From Spirosoma endophyticum (lineage in GTDB: Bacteria > Bacteroidota > Bacteroidia > Cytophagales > Spirosomataceae), in contig NZ_FOLQ01000021.1 of NCBI RefSeq assembly GCF_900112365.1, positions 48,054 through 96,848 of the forward strand: a stretch of 48,795 nucleotides of DNA, read 5' to 3'. The position numbers were made by a program, and so were the translations under genes. How positions within the stretch are numbered: position 1 is the first letter of the stretch; each line of letters begins with the position of its first letter. The notes below the pieces were generated by a model, which did no database searches, was not told the origin of the DNA, and was given only the letters and a program-made list of their open reading frames with translations. Positions 25,308 through 33,288 of the stretch are shown in pieces.

Positions 25308-25612
25308 TATTTTTTGGTATAAATACTCTAGTCGCCTACTGATTTGGCTACCCATTTTTAGAACAGGCTCAGGTTGAATTTTTGGTAGTGATAACTTTTA
25401 ACTATTTACAGCATACCACACTCTTAAGGCAAACTATTTCAGATTTTACCAGGTCAAGCCGCGCTTCTATCGCTACGTTTCTGCTGACTTGTTAACTATT
25501 TCTCGCCAAAGGAGCGGGCCTCACTGCTGAAACATTATATAACTGCTCTTTCAAAAAGTACGCTATATATGTGTTCTTTTCGTAGTATATAACCAAATAA
25601 TAAATAAGTAAT

Positions 25613-25640
25613 TTTGCTTACATGAACATAAGTATATTTG
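25613..25640 (+). promoter_or_regulatory. Candidate Bacteroidota promoter
   Basis: TATATTTG at 25633-25640 matches the Bacteroidota -7 box TAnnTTTG exactly, with TTTG at 25613-25616 as a -33 box. The spacing of 16 bp is a little shorter than the usual 19-20. Transcription would start near 25647, about 18 bp before the ATG of the gene at 25665. Confidence 0.5.
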
Positions 25641-25664
25641 ACATAGATCACTGGAACAACCTCT

Positions 25665-26015
25665 ATGCGACTATCATCTTCTTATCCTCTACCCGGTCTT
25701 TACCAGTACACATACCCGACATTTGCTGATACCCCTCAAACAGTCTGTGTTCATTTCCTGACCCCTGATCAACAACACGCCTTTGTTAGTTATCCGCATC
25801 ACCCGAACCACAAAGCCGCTCAACTGATTGATGTGAGTTGGTTTAATTCGGTAAAGCTGGTAAAACTGAATGGCCAGCCTCAACTCATGCACTTTTTAGA
25901 CGTAATATTACCCAGCCTGTTGGAAAGTTGCCTGGCTAAGGTAATGCCCCTTGATCCATTAACCACCAGGCGTTTAAATTATGGGGTTAACGAATTGCTT
26001 GTCGCTTTTGGCTAA
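25665..26015 (+). CDS. Hypothetical protein
   Basis: 116-residue protein I do not recognise. It is moderately hydrophobic, with several His and Tyr residues early (YQYTYPTFAD, YPHHPNHK) and a C-terminal helix pattern (FLDVILPSLLESCLAKVM). No signal peptide is evident. It is a clean single-gene unit, with a consensus-like promoter 25-32 bp upstream of the ATG and a terminator with a 21-bp perfect stem directly after. Such clear transcription signals suggest that it is expressed despite the lack of homologues in this window. Confidence 0.65.
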   Translation: MRLSSSYPLPGLYQYTYPTFADTPQTVCVHFLTPDQQHAFVSYPHHPNHKAAQLIDVSWFNSVKLVKLNGQPQLMHFLDVILPSLLESCLAKVMPLDPLTTRRLNYGVNELLVAFG

Positions 26016-26040
26016 AGCAACATAAGGAGCCTCGATACGC

Positions 26041-26089
26041 ATAGAATCAAAAAGCCCATTTACGTTTTAAATGGGCTTTTTGATTCTAT
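26041..26089. terminator. Intrinsic terminator with 21-bp perfect stem
   Basis: The 21 bases at 26041-26061 are perfectly complementary to 26069-26089 around the loop ACGTTTT. The stem contains AAAAAGCCCATTT on the left and AAATGGGCTTTTT on the right, so it has T-rich tails in both directions. It closes the transcript of the 25665-26015 gene. Confidence 0.9.
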
Positions 26090-26255
26090 CTACCCAATAG
26101 AAAGTCTGAGCTTGTATTGGTACCAGTTCCATATTTCTCCCTTACAATCAAACTAATTGAGCCAGAGTCGCGTATGTGAAACTATTTTCATATATACTCT
26201 TAGGGCTGTTTTGATGCTTCAAGGGACAAACGCTCAACGAAAAAAAGGAGATGAA

Positions 26256-26401
26256 ATGTCGATTCTAGTGGTGCTGGATAATGCCGACCCTTGGTTAATC
26301 ATTCGGTCCGTTTTAAAGGAATGTTTCCCCGAACTGACTCCTAGGTGGGTGGCTGACCCCCACAGGCGTTAGTCTACCTCGATCCGAAATTTGAGAAGTA
26401 A
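26256..26401 (+). pseudogene. N-terminal remnant of a receiver-type regulator
   Basis: The ATG at 26256 is preceded by AAAAAAGGAGATGAA, a good ribosome-binding site. The text MSILVVLDNADPWLIIRSVL, KECFPELTPRWVADP matches the N-terminus of the receiver at 16848-17327 (VEPNADHWLLIRS, QCFPEVKPVWITNP). In the annotated frame it stops soon after. Shifting by one base at the CCCCC run near 26357-26361 restores PQALVYLDPKFEK, matching AQAITYLETC, before another stop at 26399. The acceptor region and the rest are absent. It is a truncated, frameshifted copy. Confidence 0.7.
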
Positions 26402-26532
26402 ATCTTGCCACTGAATCTAGGTTGTGTTGACTTTCAGCTGGGCATTTAAATGCTATCATTTTACTTTAAAATGAGGATAATCAAAACGGATTAGTTAACA
26501 TCGTTTGTTTGTACATAGTAAAGAACATACCG

Positions 26533-26757
26533 TCAGATACCACTCCAGGTAGCTGACCCATCTTCGATTTCTTGATAGTTCGCAATTTGTTGTGTTTCAT
26601 GATAGCGTGAGATTTATTCGAACAGCTTTAGATCGAAATTTCCGAATCTGACTAAACGTAAGCCGTGGTCAGGGTATTGCCTGATCAATTCATTATAAAC
26701 GTAGTCTTACCCGTTCAGACCCAATAGGTCTTGTTCGAGAAAGTGCACTTGGGCCAT
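26533..26757 (-). pseudogene. Small gene with two in-frame TAA codons
   Basis: Directly after the BrkB gene (two bases between its TGA and this ATG at 26757) one frame reads MAQVHFLEQDLLGLNG, a TAA at 26707-26709, DYVYNELIRQYPDHGLRLVR and FGNFDLKLFE, a TAA at 26614-26616, then ISRYHETQQIANYQEIEDGS and ATWSGI to TGA at 26533-26535. All three parts look like one protein of about 72 residues. The tight spacing indicates a former operon partner of BrkB. No family is recognised. Both interruptions are TAA where a Lys or similar codon would fit. Confidence 0.55.
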
Positions 26758-26759
26758 TG

Positions 26760-27701
26760 TCATTTGCTGATTGTTTTATCAACTGCATTCGGCGTTTTGT
26801 CGTCCTCCAGATTATAAAGCGCCACATTCATTTCGAAACCCAAGATAAGCAGCAACGAAATCAGATTAATCCAGATCATTAGCGCGATCAGCGTGCCAAT
26901 TGAACCATAGAGTTTATTGTAAGAGCCAAAATTAGAGACGTAATAGGAAAAACCCAGGGTCGTTAGTACAATCAGCCCCGAGGCCAGCACAGCACCCGGG
27001 GAGATGAGTTTCCAGTTCATATTGACGTCCGGTCCATAGCGATAGATTACCGTAACGGCGCCGACAAAAACCCCAAATACGACTCCGTAGCGAGCCAAAG
27101 ACAGCAGTGTCACGATAAGGGGATTATTAAGGATACCGAATCGCAGCAGGTAGCTGCTAACCACCCCGCCGATGAGCAAGACCACGACGGCCAGCAGCAA
27201 GGCAAAAGCGAGGGTAAATGTTAGCCCAACCGCTACCCCCCTGATTTTAAAAAATCCACGGGTATCTTCCGATTCATGGGAGGACGTAAACGCATTCATC
27301 AGGGCTACCAGCCCACTGGTCGCCGAATACAAGGCTAAGAGGAAACCCAGCGATAAGATCCCACTCCGGGGTCGGCTAATGATGTCAAGAATCGTAGTCT
27401 CAACGGATCGAAACGTATCACCCGGTAGGAGTCGACCCAAAAAGGTCATGATGCGCGCCTGCAAGTTGTCCAGGGGGATATAGGGGATGAGGGTAAAGAA
27501 GAAAATCACCGTGGGAAACACCGCTAGGATGAGACTATACGACACGGCAGCCGCCCGCTCGCTGGTTTCGTTCGCCGCAATTTTGCTGGTCATCTTTTTG
27601 AGAAAGGCATACCAGTTTGTCTTTGACTGGAAAGGATGATGGTCATAGAGCCAGACACGGGTTTTCTGTAAGGCATTCAGCGTCATTAGTTTACCGAACA
27701 T
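26760..27701 (-). CDS. YihY/BrkB family membrane protein
   Basis: 313-residue inner-membrane protein of the YihY/BrkB family (long misnamed ribonuclease BN; in vivo role unclear). Hydrophobic segments are visible at VSYSLILAVFPTVIFFFTLI, ILSLGFLLALYSATSGLVAL, TFTLAFALLLAVVVLLIGGV, YGVVFGVFVGAVTVIYRYGP and two near the end (SGLIVLTTLGFSYYV, LIALMIWINLISLLLILGFE). The family signatures are the ERAAAVSYSLILAVFPT start, the FGSYNKLYGSIGTLIALMIW block and the final GFEMNVAL. Length is normal for the family. It heads a minus-strand unit with the broken small gene at 26533-26757. Confidence 0.93.
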   Translation of the reverse strand: MFGKLMTLNALQKTRVWLYDHHPFQSKTNWYAFLKKMTSKIAANETSERAAAVSYSLILAVFPTVIFFFTLIPYIPLDNLQARIMTFLGRLLPGDTFRSVETTILDIISRPRSGILSLGFLLALYSATSGLVALMNAFTSSHESEDTRGFFKIRGVAVGLTFTLAFALLLAVVVLLIGGVVSSYLLRFGILNNPLIVTLLSLARYGVVFGVFVGAVTVIYRYGPDVNMNWKLISPGAVLASGLIVLTTLGFSYYVSNFGSYNKLYGSIGTLIALMIWINLISLLLILGFEMNVALYNLEDDKTPNAVDKTISK

Positions 27702-27835
27702 GGCAGTTGAGAATTTTTGTGTCTGTTTTGGTTATCGATCAATCGATACTAGGTAGCGTTTAGAAGAATTTGGTTTGAAACGCGTACTGGGTCATCGGGT
27801 AGGGTATAATAAAGCTTTTTCTTAGTAGGCTACGC

Positions 27836-28276
27836 CTATGTATATGTTTCGTCCAGAAAGCGGATAATACAAGGTGGTTGCTGGTCAACTGTTTCAGGTG
27901 GTGTCAATGCTGAAATCTGATCCTTGGCAGTCTCTAAACGGGGGAGCAGTTCGTACCATTCCAGGATCAGTAGACGCTGACGTGTGTTCTCTAACGAGTA
28001 ACCGATGAAATAAGGGGCGGCATTGGCATCCTGGTGAACAAATTCACGGACTTCTCGCAGCACAGCCTGAAGGGTTTTGTGACGCCCCGTTAGGTAAAAT
28101 CGCAGGTAAAATTCAAACAGATCAGTCGCATTCAGCTGAGTCAATGACGGTTGATCAATCTCATACTGTATACCCCACTGATAGTAATGAGGTGGCGTGC
28201 TGAGAAAATCTTTAATTGACGTATAGTCGAGGGTGGTACCTCGTAGGTGGTAGTTAATTAGGTCCTCAAATTTCAT
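27836..28276 (-). CDS. Hypothetical protein
   Basis: 146-residue protein with no recognised domain. It is acidic and rich in aromatic residues (FEFYLRFYLTGRHKTLQAVL, APYFIGYSLENTRQRLLILE). No signal peptide or membrane segment is apparent, so it is probably cytoplasmic. It starts at an ATG at 28276 and stands alone, 134 bp upstream of the BrkB gene on the same strand. It could be co-transcribed with BrkB, but no promoter or terminator is clear between them. Confidence 0.65.
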   Translation of the reverse strand: MKFEDLINYHLRGTTLDYTSIKDFLSTPPHYYQWGIQYEIDQPSLTQLNATDLFEFYLRFYLTGRHKTLQAVLREVREFVHQDANAAPYFIGYSLENTRQRLLILEWYELLPRLETAKDQISALTPPETVDQQPPCIIRFLDETYT

Positions 28277-28297
28277 GGGCTACATAGGTTGAAAAAA

Positions 28298-28456
28298 TCA
28301 AGGCTCTAATCCCGCTTGGTTTACCACCCCTTTCGTCCGTATCGCGCGCACTAGAACGTATCACCCGTATCCAGTGGCTTCTCTCAATGATCGTATAGCA
28401 GGAAGTCACCTGGATGGCTTTTCGCCAAATAAAACAGCAACGGATTGCGCCTTCAT
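28298..28456 (-). pseudogene. Possible small gene with two in-frame TGA codons
   Basis: From ATG 28456 a frame reads MKAQSVAVLFGEKPSR, TGA, LPAIRSLREATGYG, TGA, YVLVRAIRTKGVVNQAGLEP and TGA. The IRSLREATGYG part faintly resembles the IKxIREITGLGLKEAK motif of L7/L12 C-terminal-like small proteins. It is short and twice interrupted, so the assignment is weak. Nothing else is supported between 28277 and 28546. Confidence 0.25.
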
Positions 28457-28546
28457 AAGGCCGTAACGGAGCTAACGGTCAGGTTGACTAGAAAGTAGCA
28501 AGGTATTCAGGTCAGTAGCTTCTGCGACTGAAGGGCGCGCTAGAAT

Positions 28547-28810
28547 TTACGGCAGGGGTATTAAGTTTTCCAGATTGAATACGGCGTAAACCTTTTGCTC
28601 CCCGGCGTAATAATAGCACCTCGCTTTTTTAGGGTCTCGTGGGTGGTTGTGGGTGGCCAACCGGTCTGCCTCTGATCCAGGAATGACGGGGCGACTAACC
28701 AGGTAGGGATGGTCAACCGCCGTCATAACCCGGTCGGTGCCCCGTTCCAGCACGTCAATTTCCTTTCCGGCTTTAAGCGCATACCGAATGCGTTGGGAGG
28801 GTATATCCAT
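28547..28810 (-). CDS. Hypothetical protein
   Basis: 87-residue protein starting MDIPSQRIRYALKAGKEIDV. It is polar, with an Arg/Lys/His-rich middle (HNHPRDPKKARCYYYAGEQK) and the hydrophobic end VYAVFNLENLIPLP. No family is recognised and no export signal is present. It is the last gene of the minus-strand run that includes DUF937-OmpA and the DUF2382 genes, but a strong hairpin at 28837-28870 lies upstream, so it is probably transcribed separately. Confidence 0.6.
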   Translation of the reverse strand: MDIPSQRIRYALKAGKEIDVLERGTDRVMTAVDHPYLVSRPVIPGSEADRLATHNHPRDPKKARCYYYAGEQKVYAVFNLENLIPLP

Positions 28811-28836
28811 GACTGTACTTGTTGGTCTACCTATTT

Positions 28837-28870
28837 CAGGCTACCGGCTCTGGTCAAGGCCGGTAGCCTG
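28837..28870. terminator. Hairpin with 12-bp perfect stem
   Basis: CAGGCTACCGGC at 28837-28848 is perfectly complementary to GCCGGTAGCCTG at 28859-28870 around a 10-base loop. It lies 90 bp downstream of the OmpA gene at 28960-30186 (minus strand) and is the likely terminator of that unit, although the T tract is weak. Confidence 0.65.
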
Positions 28871-28959
28871 TGGCTGGGATGGTCAGTTGCGGGTTTGGAT
28901 TGCGAACAAATTCGAACCATCAATCCCACTGGCCGGTTGATCGAAATGGATTTGCCGGG

Positions 28960-30186
28960 TTAGCGCTTCGTAATGACGACGTCGATGCGCCGGTTTTTCT
29001 GGCGACCGGCTTGGGTTTGGTTGCTGGCTACGGGCTTGGTATCCCCCCGCTCCCGGGTGGTCACCCGGTTGGCGGCTATACCGCCCTGGATCAGGGCCTG
29101 TTTAACCCTTTCGGCTCGCTCGCCGGATAACGGATCATTGATAGCGTCGTCACCAGTACTATCGGTGTTGCCCTCAATACGTATTTGCAGCGCTGGATAC
29201 GCCTGCATAATCTGGATCAGATCATCGACGTGCGGCCGTGCCTGGGCTGTAATGCGAGCCGAATCCGTCTCAAAGGTTAAGTTATCGAACGTAAACACTC
29301 TAGGCGTTTGACTGCCTTTAGTCGCTAGATAGCGCGCTAAGTTGTCATTGAAGGAATGTTCAACAACGCTTAGTTTACGGCCACCGGGCAGATCGATACC
29401 GACCCGGACCTGGGGGCCATTGCCATCTACATCACGGGCGATCGAGTCAGTAGCCGTGCTGCTACTCGATTCGACGGTGGACGACTCTTTATCCCGATTA
29501 CATCCACGAAGTAATAAGAATAGTAAGGCTAGTAGAGCCAGTACGCCCAGCACCCAACGCCACCAGCCCCTATTGGCGGGTTGGTCATCTCCCTGAGGGG
29601 GAGCGATCGGTTCAGTTCGTAAGGGTATAGGGCTGACGGGTCGAGGCGTACCAAGTAACCAGCCGACTACACCGGCGAATGCGGCTGGAATAGCGCTTTG
29701 AACCGGCTCGGTCTCACCCAGTAGCAGGGCCGTTAGTTGGGGCTGGGTCAGCCCTCGCGTGGTGACCTGCTGGCGCAGGAAACCCATTAACACCGACATC
29801 ACCAGGCCTGTCAGCGTAAAGGCTGAACCCAGACTTACTCTACTGTATTGAACTGTCGCTTCAGCCAACCGGTTAGGCCGGTCGGTATAGAGCTGCTTCA
29901 AGAGCGCATTGCCCGACTCGGCAGCTTTTTGACGATGATCCCCCGTATCGACTAGCTGATTGATGGTGGGATCGGTCGCAAAGGGCGTGTCGCTCAGCAA
30001 CTGATATAATTGGGTGGCCCCTTCCTGATCGGAGACCCGGTTGATGACCCCCGCCGTCACGGCGGGGATCAGGCCATCTAAGGCTTTTTGGGTGGGCGCG
30101 TTGGTTTCATTCAACGCTCGGGCCAACTCACTGACGGCTGACGGGGTAAAAACGGACCGAAGGTGGTCAAGCAGGATAGGGGTCAT
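28960..30186 (-). CDS. DUF937 and OmpA-family envelope protein
   Basis: 408-residue protein. Residues 1-180 resemble DUF937 (helical, ending in GVVGWLLGTPRP); there is no N-terminal signal peptide. A membrane segment lies at about 208-228 (WWRWVLGVLALLALLFLLLR), so it should be anchored in the inner membrane with the C-terminus outside. The C-terminal OmpA domain spans about 295-408: VFTFDNLTFETDSARI, IEGNTDSTGDDAINDPLSGE (with the peptidoglycan-binding Asp and Arg), RVTTRERGD and RQKNRRIDVVI. It probably tethers the membrane to peptidoglycan. It is at the end of the minus-strand stress-type group, 70 bp after the gene at 30257-30571. Confidence 0.9.
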   Translation of the reverse strand: MTPILLDHLRSVFTPSAVSELARALNETNAPTQKALDGLIPAVTAGVINRVSDQEGATQLYQLLSDTPFATDPTINQLVDTGDHRQKAAESGNALLKQLYTDRPNRLAEATVQYSRVSLGSAFTLTGLVMSVLMGFLRQQVTTRGLTQPQLTALLLGETEPVQSAIPAAFAGVVGWLLGTPRPVSPIPLRTEPIAPPQGDDQPANRGWWRWVLGVLALLALLFLLLRGCNRDKESSTVESSSSTATDSIARDVDGNGPQVRVGIDLPGGRKLSVVEHSFNDNLARYLATKGSQTPRVFTFDNLTFETDSARITAQARPHVDDLIQIMQAYPALQIRIEGNTDSTGDDAINDPLSGERAERVKQALIQGGIAANRVTTRERGDTKPVASNQTQAGRQKNRRIDVVITKR

Positions 30187-30256
30187 AGAAATCGTGTTGA
30201 GTTATGGTTCTACACTAAAGATGAAGGGGTGAGCGATCTCGCGGTAGGACGGCTGT

Positions 30257-30571
30257 TTAGGGAACAATGGGCACAAACTGGTGGGGTTGCACAAAACAGA
30301 GCGTCTGGTTGGCCAACCGAGCTAACTGCCAGGCCGGGCCGCTGCCGAAGGGTTCAGTTTGAAGCCAGATGGTTTCGCCTTGGCGAATCAGGCCCGTTTG
30401 GGGCATTGTCGGATTCGCCGGGTCAGCCACCCAGGTGGTATCCTGGACAGCCCGACAGGGAAAAGTAAACCCCTCGACTGGCCCGGCAACGGATATTTTT
30501 TTTCGCATCGTCTGGGTGATGTTTATAGTGACTGTTTCCGCTGGCGGACGCTTACGCCTGAATAGCAACAC
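30257..30571 (-). CDS. Hypothetical protein
   Basis: 104-residue protein starting at a GTG at 30571, 23 bp after the stop of the DUF2382 gene, which implies co-transcription. It opens with the basic stretch LLFRRKRPPAETVTINITQT and continues with short beta-like segments separated by Gly and Pro (CRAVQDTTWVADPANPTMPQ, GETIWLQTEPFGSGPAWQLA). There is no signal peptide. No family is recognised. Position suggests a role with the DUF2382 and OmpA proteins. Confidence 0.6.
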   Translation of the reverse strand: MLLFRRKRPPAETVTINITQTMRKKISVAGPVEGFTFPCRAVQDTTWVADPANPTMPQTGLIRQGETIWLQTEPFGSGPAWQLARLANQTLCFVQPHQFVPIVP

Positions 30572-30594
30572 CCAACCAGCGGAAACAGACCCCC

Positions 30595-31509
30595 TTATTT
30601 GGTCGAGTACGTTACTTCATCCGTGTCCGTCCCCGCGGAACGCGTGGTGGAATCGGTCGTACCCAGGTTTTCGACATCCACTTCCGTTTTACGAACCGTA
30701 TCGCGGATGACTTCCTCGCGTTCCGATACGTCTTTGCCGACCGAGATTTCTTCCACGACGTTTGCCGTTTTGGACACCACCGGTACTTCGGCGTGTTCGG
30801 TCAGTTCGATCTGTCCATCCTGAAAGGCGTTCAGGTCAGCGGCTGTAGCCGGACGGTTCACCGGCGTACGGTTCACCGTCACCCGCTCTTCCCGGAGCCG
30901 AATACTCTCTTCGACGGGTTTGGCCACAATGCGGCTCCGCAAACGAACCCCACCGGTTTCGACCGTGCGCTTGCCGACTGCCAGGTTTTCCTCAATCACT
31001 TTAATGGTTTGGTCGCTATCCGTGACCTTAGCTGGGTCAACGGTTGGCGTATCCATAAAAGCCGCGCCCATGGAGCCACTCGGTGCGGTGGTTAAACTAT
31101 CGTAGGTCGCCGCCCGCTCATTGACGTCTACGGCCCCTGCTTCATCCAGGATGTCAGCGGCCTGTTCGGCCTGCTCATCCGTATCGGTATGCACCGTCAC
31201 AATGGAGCCCCGGCTACCAACGTTGGCATACTTCCGGGTGTCTTCCTCATCATCCCCCCCGAACAGGGAACTAAAGAAACTGCCAATGCCGCTACCAACA
31301 TCTTTGGTATCATCAACGATTTCTTCGGTCCGGGTGCCGGAGGTATTGACATGCCGATCCGGAATCAGCTCATTTGAGCCCGCGCTATCGCGGCTCACAC
31401 CCGCTGAAAGATCAATGTTGCCGCGGCTAAAGCCTTGGCTGATTAACTGATCGACGGCTTGCTGGGCTTCTGGGGCATTATCAAAAATGCCGATTACTGT
31501 GTTTGCCAT
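30595..31509 (-). CDS. DUF2382 (YsnF/AvaK) protein with 17M-like N-domain
   Basis: 304-residue protein. Residues 1-125 form a general-stress-protein-17M-like domain, beginning MANTVIGIFDNAPEAQQAVD and including a Gly/Ser-rich loop (DVGSGIGSFFSSLFGGDDEE). Residues about 170-285 are a DUF2382 domain (VEENLAVGKRTVETGGVRLR, REERVTVNRTPVNRP, VPVVSKTANVVEEISVGKDV). Members are linked to stress responses in cyanobacteria, Firmicutes and Bacteroidota, but the biochemical role is not known. No signal peptide. It lies between two small genes and another DUF2382 protein at 31579. Confidence 0.9.
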   Translation of the reverse strand: MANTVIGIFDNAPEAQQAVDQLISQGFSRGNIDLSAGVSRDSAGSNELIPDRHVNTSGTRTEEIVDDTKDVGSGIGSFFSSLFGGDDEEDTRKYANVGSRGSIVTVHTDTDEQAEQAADILDEAGAVDVNERAATYDSLTTAPSGSMGAAFMDTPTVDPAKVTDSDQTIKVIEENLAVGKRTVETGGVRLRSRIVAKPVEESIRLREERVTVNRTPVNRPATAADLNAFQDGQIELTEHAEVPVVSKTANVVEEISVGKDVSEREEVIRDTVRKTEVDVENLGTTDSTTRSAGTDTDEVTYSTK

Positions 31510-31578
31510 GACTTGTCTGGGGGTTTACTGGGGTTTGCGTTGAGACTAAAAATTGATCTATTAACGAAGGTCTGCTGT

Positions 31579-32031
31579 TCAGACCGGACGTTCGGGGTTT
31601 AAGGGCATTCGCTCGATGGTGATCTCCTCCCGGCGCAGGGGGACCGTATGGCTTTCTTCGGTTTGGGTTTGCTGGCGGGTCACCCGGATTTCTTCCACCA
31701 GCAGCAGTCGTTTTTGGATGACCAGCACTTCTTTGACGACCGGATAAATGGTGGCATCCCCTTCCTGACGGGTAGCGGGCAGTTCATCTACGTACTGATT
31801 GAGCGTCATCCTCTCGACCGTAAATTCCTCCTTACGAAGGGGGATGGTTACGGTTTCCTGGGTTTCGTGCACGGTTTTGGTGAGCGTCACCCGGCCTGTT
31901 TCAACCGTCCGGGTGCTTACCTGTAATTGCTCTTCAATTAGTGGAACCCGTACGATTTCAGGCGTTGTGGGAGCGGGTATCGATAAAACCGGATCGTTGC
32001 TCAATGGACCAAATTCATCTAGAGGATTCAT
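31579..32031 (-). CDS. DUF2382 protein
   Basis: 150-residue protein made almost entirely of a DUF2382 domain: VRVPLIEEQLQVSTRTVETG, ETVTIPLRKEEFTVERMTLN, TIYPVVKEVLVIQKRLLLVE and TVPLRREEITIERMPLN. The repeated pattern (V-x-L-R-x-E-E-x-T-x-E-R) gives an internal near-duplication of the domain core. It resembles the C-terminal part of the 30595-31509 protein. No signal peptide or membrane segment. It is spaced 69 bp from its neighbour and was probably duplicated from a common ancestor. Confidence 0.88.
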   Translation of the reverse strand: MNPLDEFGPLSNDPVLSIPAPTTPEIVRVPLIEEQLQVSTRTVETGRVTLTKTVHETQETVTIPLRKEEFTVERMTLNQYVDELPATRQEGDATIYPVVKEVLVIQKRLLLVEEIRVTRQQTQTEESHTVPLRREEITIERMPLNPERPV

Positions 32032-32222
32032 CTATGTGGGAAGAATAAACGGTTGTGTCTATACGTTAGTTAATGTTGCTCAGCTGCTTGTCTATCGTAC
32101 GGTCCTGAACGGATACTTATACCTGTTGTCGTCGTCTTGTGAGTCCCTGCCTAGCTGTGACAACGACCAAGGGTCGGCTTATCTATGTCAGGTAGCGCAT
32201 TTTCGCCGTTCAGAAAAAACAT

Positions 32223-32252
32223 GAGCCCCTAACCACCTGTTGGCAGGGGCTC
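32223..32252 (-). terminator. Intrinsic terminator (minus strand)
   Basis: GAGCCCCT at 32223-32230 pairs perfectly with AGGGGCTC at 32245-32252 around a 14-base loop. Read on the minus strand it is followed by ATGTTTTTTCTG, a good T tract, so it probably ends transcripts of the YtxH gene at 32430-32696. Confidence 0.75.
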
Positions 32253-32313
32253 TTTTGAGTGCGTTGAGTAATCGCAGCCGGTCGGCCGGTGCGGGCGAAC
32301 CGTCAGAACGTAT

Positions 32314-32433
32314 TTAGGTAGTCGTCAAGGCATCTTTAGCCTGGTTGATGTCCGATTTAACCCCAGCGGCCAACTCATCTACTTGATCGTTGGTACTCTC
32401 TTTTAGGTCAGCTTTTGGATAGACAGATGTCAC
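32314..32433 (-). CDS. Short coding-like frame overlapping the YtxH stop
   Basis: A frame opening at GTG 32433 overlaps the TGA of the YtxH gene as GTGA and reads TSVYPKADLKESTNDQVDEL, then AAGVKSDINQAKDALTTT to a TAA at 32314-32316. It is about 39 residues, acidic and helical. It may be a separate coupled small gene, or the C-terminal end of YtxH after a -1 shift at the A-rich AAAAAGAAG. Either way the sequence appears coding. Confidence 0.45.
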   Translation of the reverse strand: MTSVYPKADLKESTNDQVDELAAGVKSDINQAKDALTTT

Positions 32434-32696
32434 TTCTTTTTAGAGGTATCTACTGTGTCCTGCGCTTTATGGGCAAAGATACCGGCCTCGTCTTTGACGT
32501 TCGTTAAGACCTCTTCTGCCAGGGCTACCGTCTTATTCCATTGGTCTTTTATTTCTTGCATGAACCCGCCCGTGCGTTCCTCTAAAGCATCACCCAGTTT
32601 TTTGCGATTTTTCTTACCTGATTCAGGCGCAGTAAGATAGCCAATCGCTAATCCCGTGAGCACACCCGTTAAGATTCCTGACCAATTGCGTTTCAT
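32430..32696 (-). CDS. YtxH family protein
   Basis: 88-residue protein. The N-terminal hydrophobic segment SGILTGVLTGLAIGYLTAPE is followed by SGKKNRKKLGDALEERTGGF, the typical YtxH start (membrane segment, then APxSGKxxRxxL). The rest is a charged helix. YtxH proteins are small membrane-associated stress-related proteins of unknown activity. The end KKK precedes a TGA overlapped by the GTG of a short coding-like frame at 32314-32433. It heads the minus-strand DUF2382 group, although a terminator at 32223-32252 separates it from the DUF2382 gene at 31579. Confidence 0.88.
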   Translation of the reverse strand: MKRNWSGILTGVLTGLAIGYLTAPESGKKNRKKLGDALEERTGGFMQEIKDQWNKTVALAEEVLTNVKDEAGIFAHKAQDTVDTSKKK

Positions 32697-33224
32697 AACA
32701 AATTGATTGACTGATGATTGGTTACAGATTTGACTGAAGCAGAATCATGCCAGTCAAGGAAATTCGACCAAACAGATAGACCAAGTGCTGGAAAGGCATT
32801 ATTACCTGTTCTCGGTGCGGACTGTCGGTATATCGACTTGGGGTATTTGTTGCCCAGAATTGTGGATGACGTCGGGAAAAACACCAGCAGTTTTAAACGG
32901 AAAAGCTGGATTCGAGGTTTAAACTAGGATTGAACTTTAGAGAATTGACTCTAAGGCTCTATACCTATTTTTCTAATTTGGTTGTTGATCAATGGTATGC
33001 GTACGTTATCCAGGCGACCGACACACCTGGATACCATTTAGCGTATAGTACACTTAGCGGCCTAATCAGGACCTCAGTACTTTATACAATATTCCGTAAA
33101 CACCGCTCACCAACAATTGCTTAGTGCCAGTTTGGGGTTCGTATTGCGGTCCATCCAACGGATTATTTTAAACAAGTTGACCTGAGGTTTAGTCGTAAAC
33201 AATGCCTCCATACAATTTAGATTC
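32697..33224. other. Divergent gap without a supported gene
   Basis: This gap lies between the YtxH gene (minus) and the secreted protein (plus). Short open frames at 32718-32927 and 32930-33124 have no family pattern, no ribosome-binding site and mixed composition, so I do not annotate them. The 3' end of the gap leads into the candidate -7 box at 33225. Confidence 0.4.
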
Positions 33225-33232
33225 TACTTTTG
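33225..33232 (+). promoter_or_regulatory. Candidate -7 box TACTTTTG
   Basis: TACTTTTG matches TAnnTTTG. A transcript starting near 33239 would have a 50-base leader to the ATG at 33289. This supports 33289 rather than the ATG at 33202 as the start of the secreted protein. No convincing -33 box is visible at the usual spacing. Confidence 0.35.
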
Positions 33233-33288
33233 CCCACCAACCCATAAAGACCAACGAAATAAACTGTTCCGTAAATTCTCTGTTCCGA

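Noticed and set aside
33202..33288. Upstream ATG adding 29 residues to the secreted protein
   Set aside because: The extra residues are not signal-like and would hide the clear signal peptide that begins at 33289; a candidate -7 box lies inside the extension.
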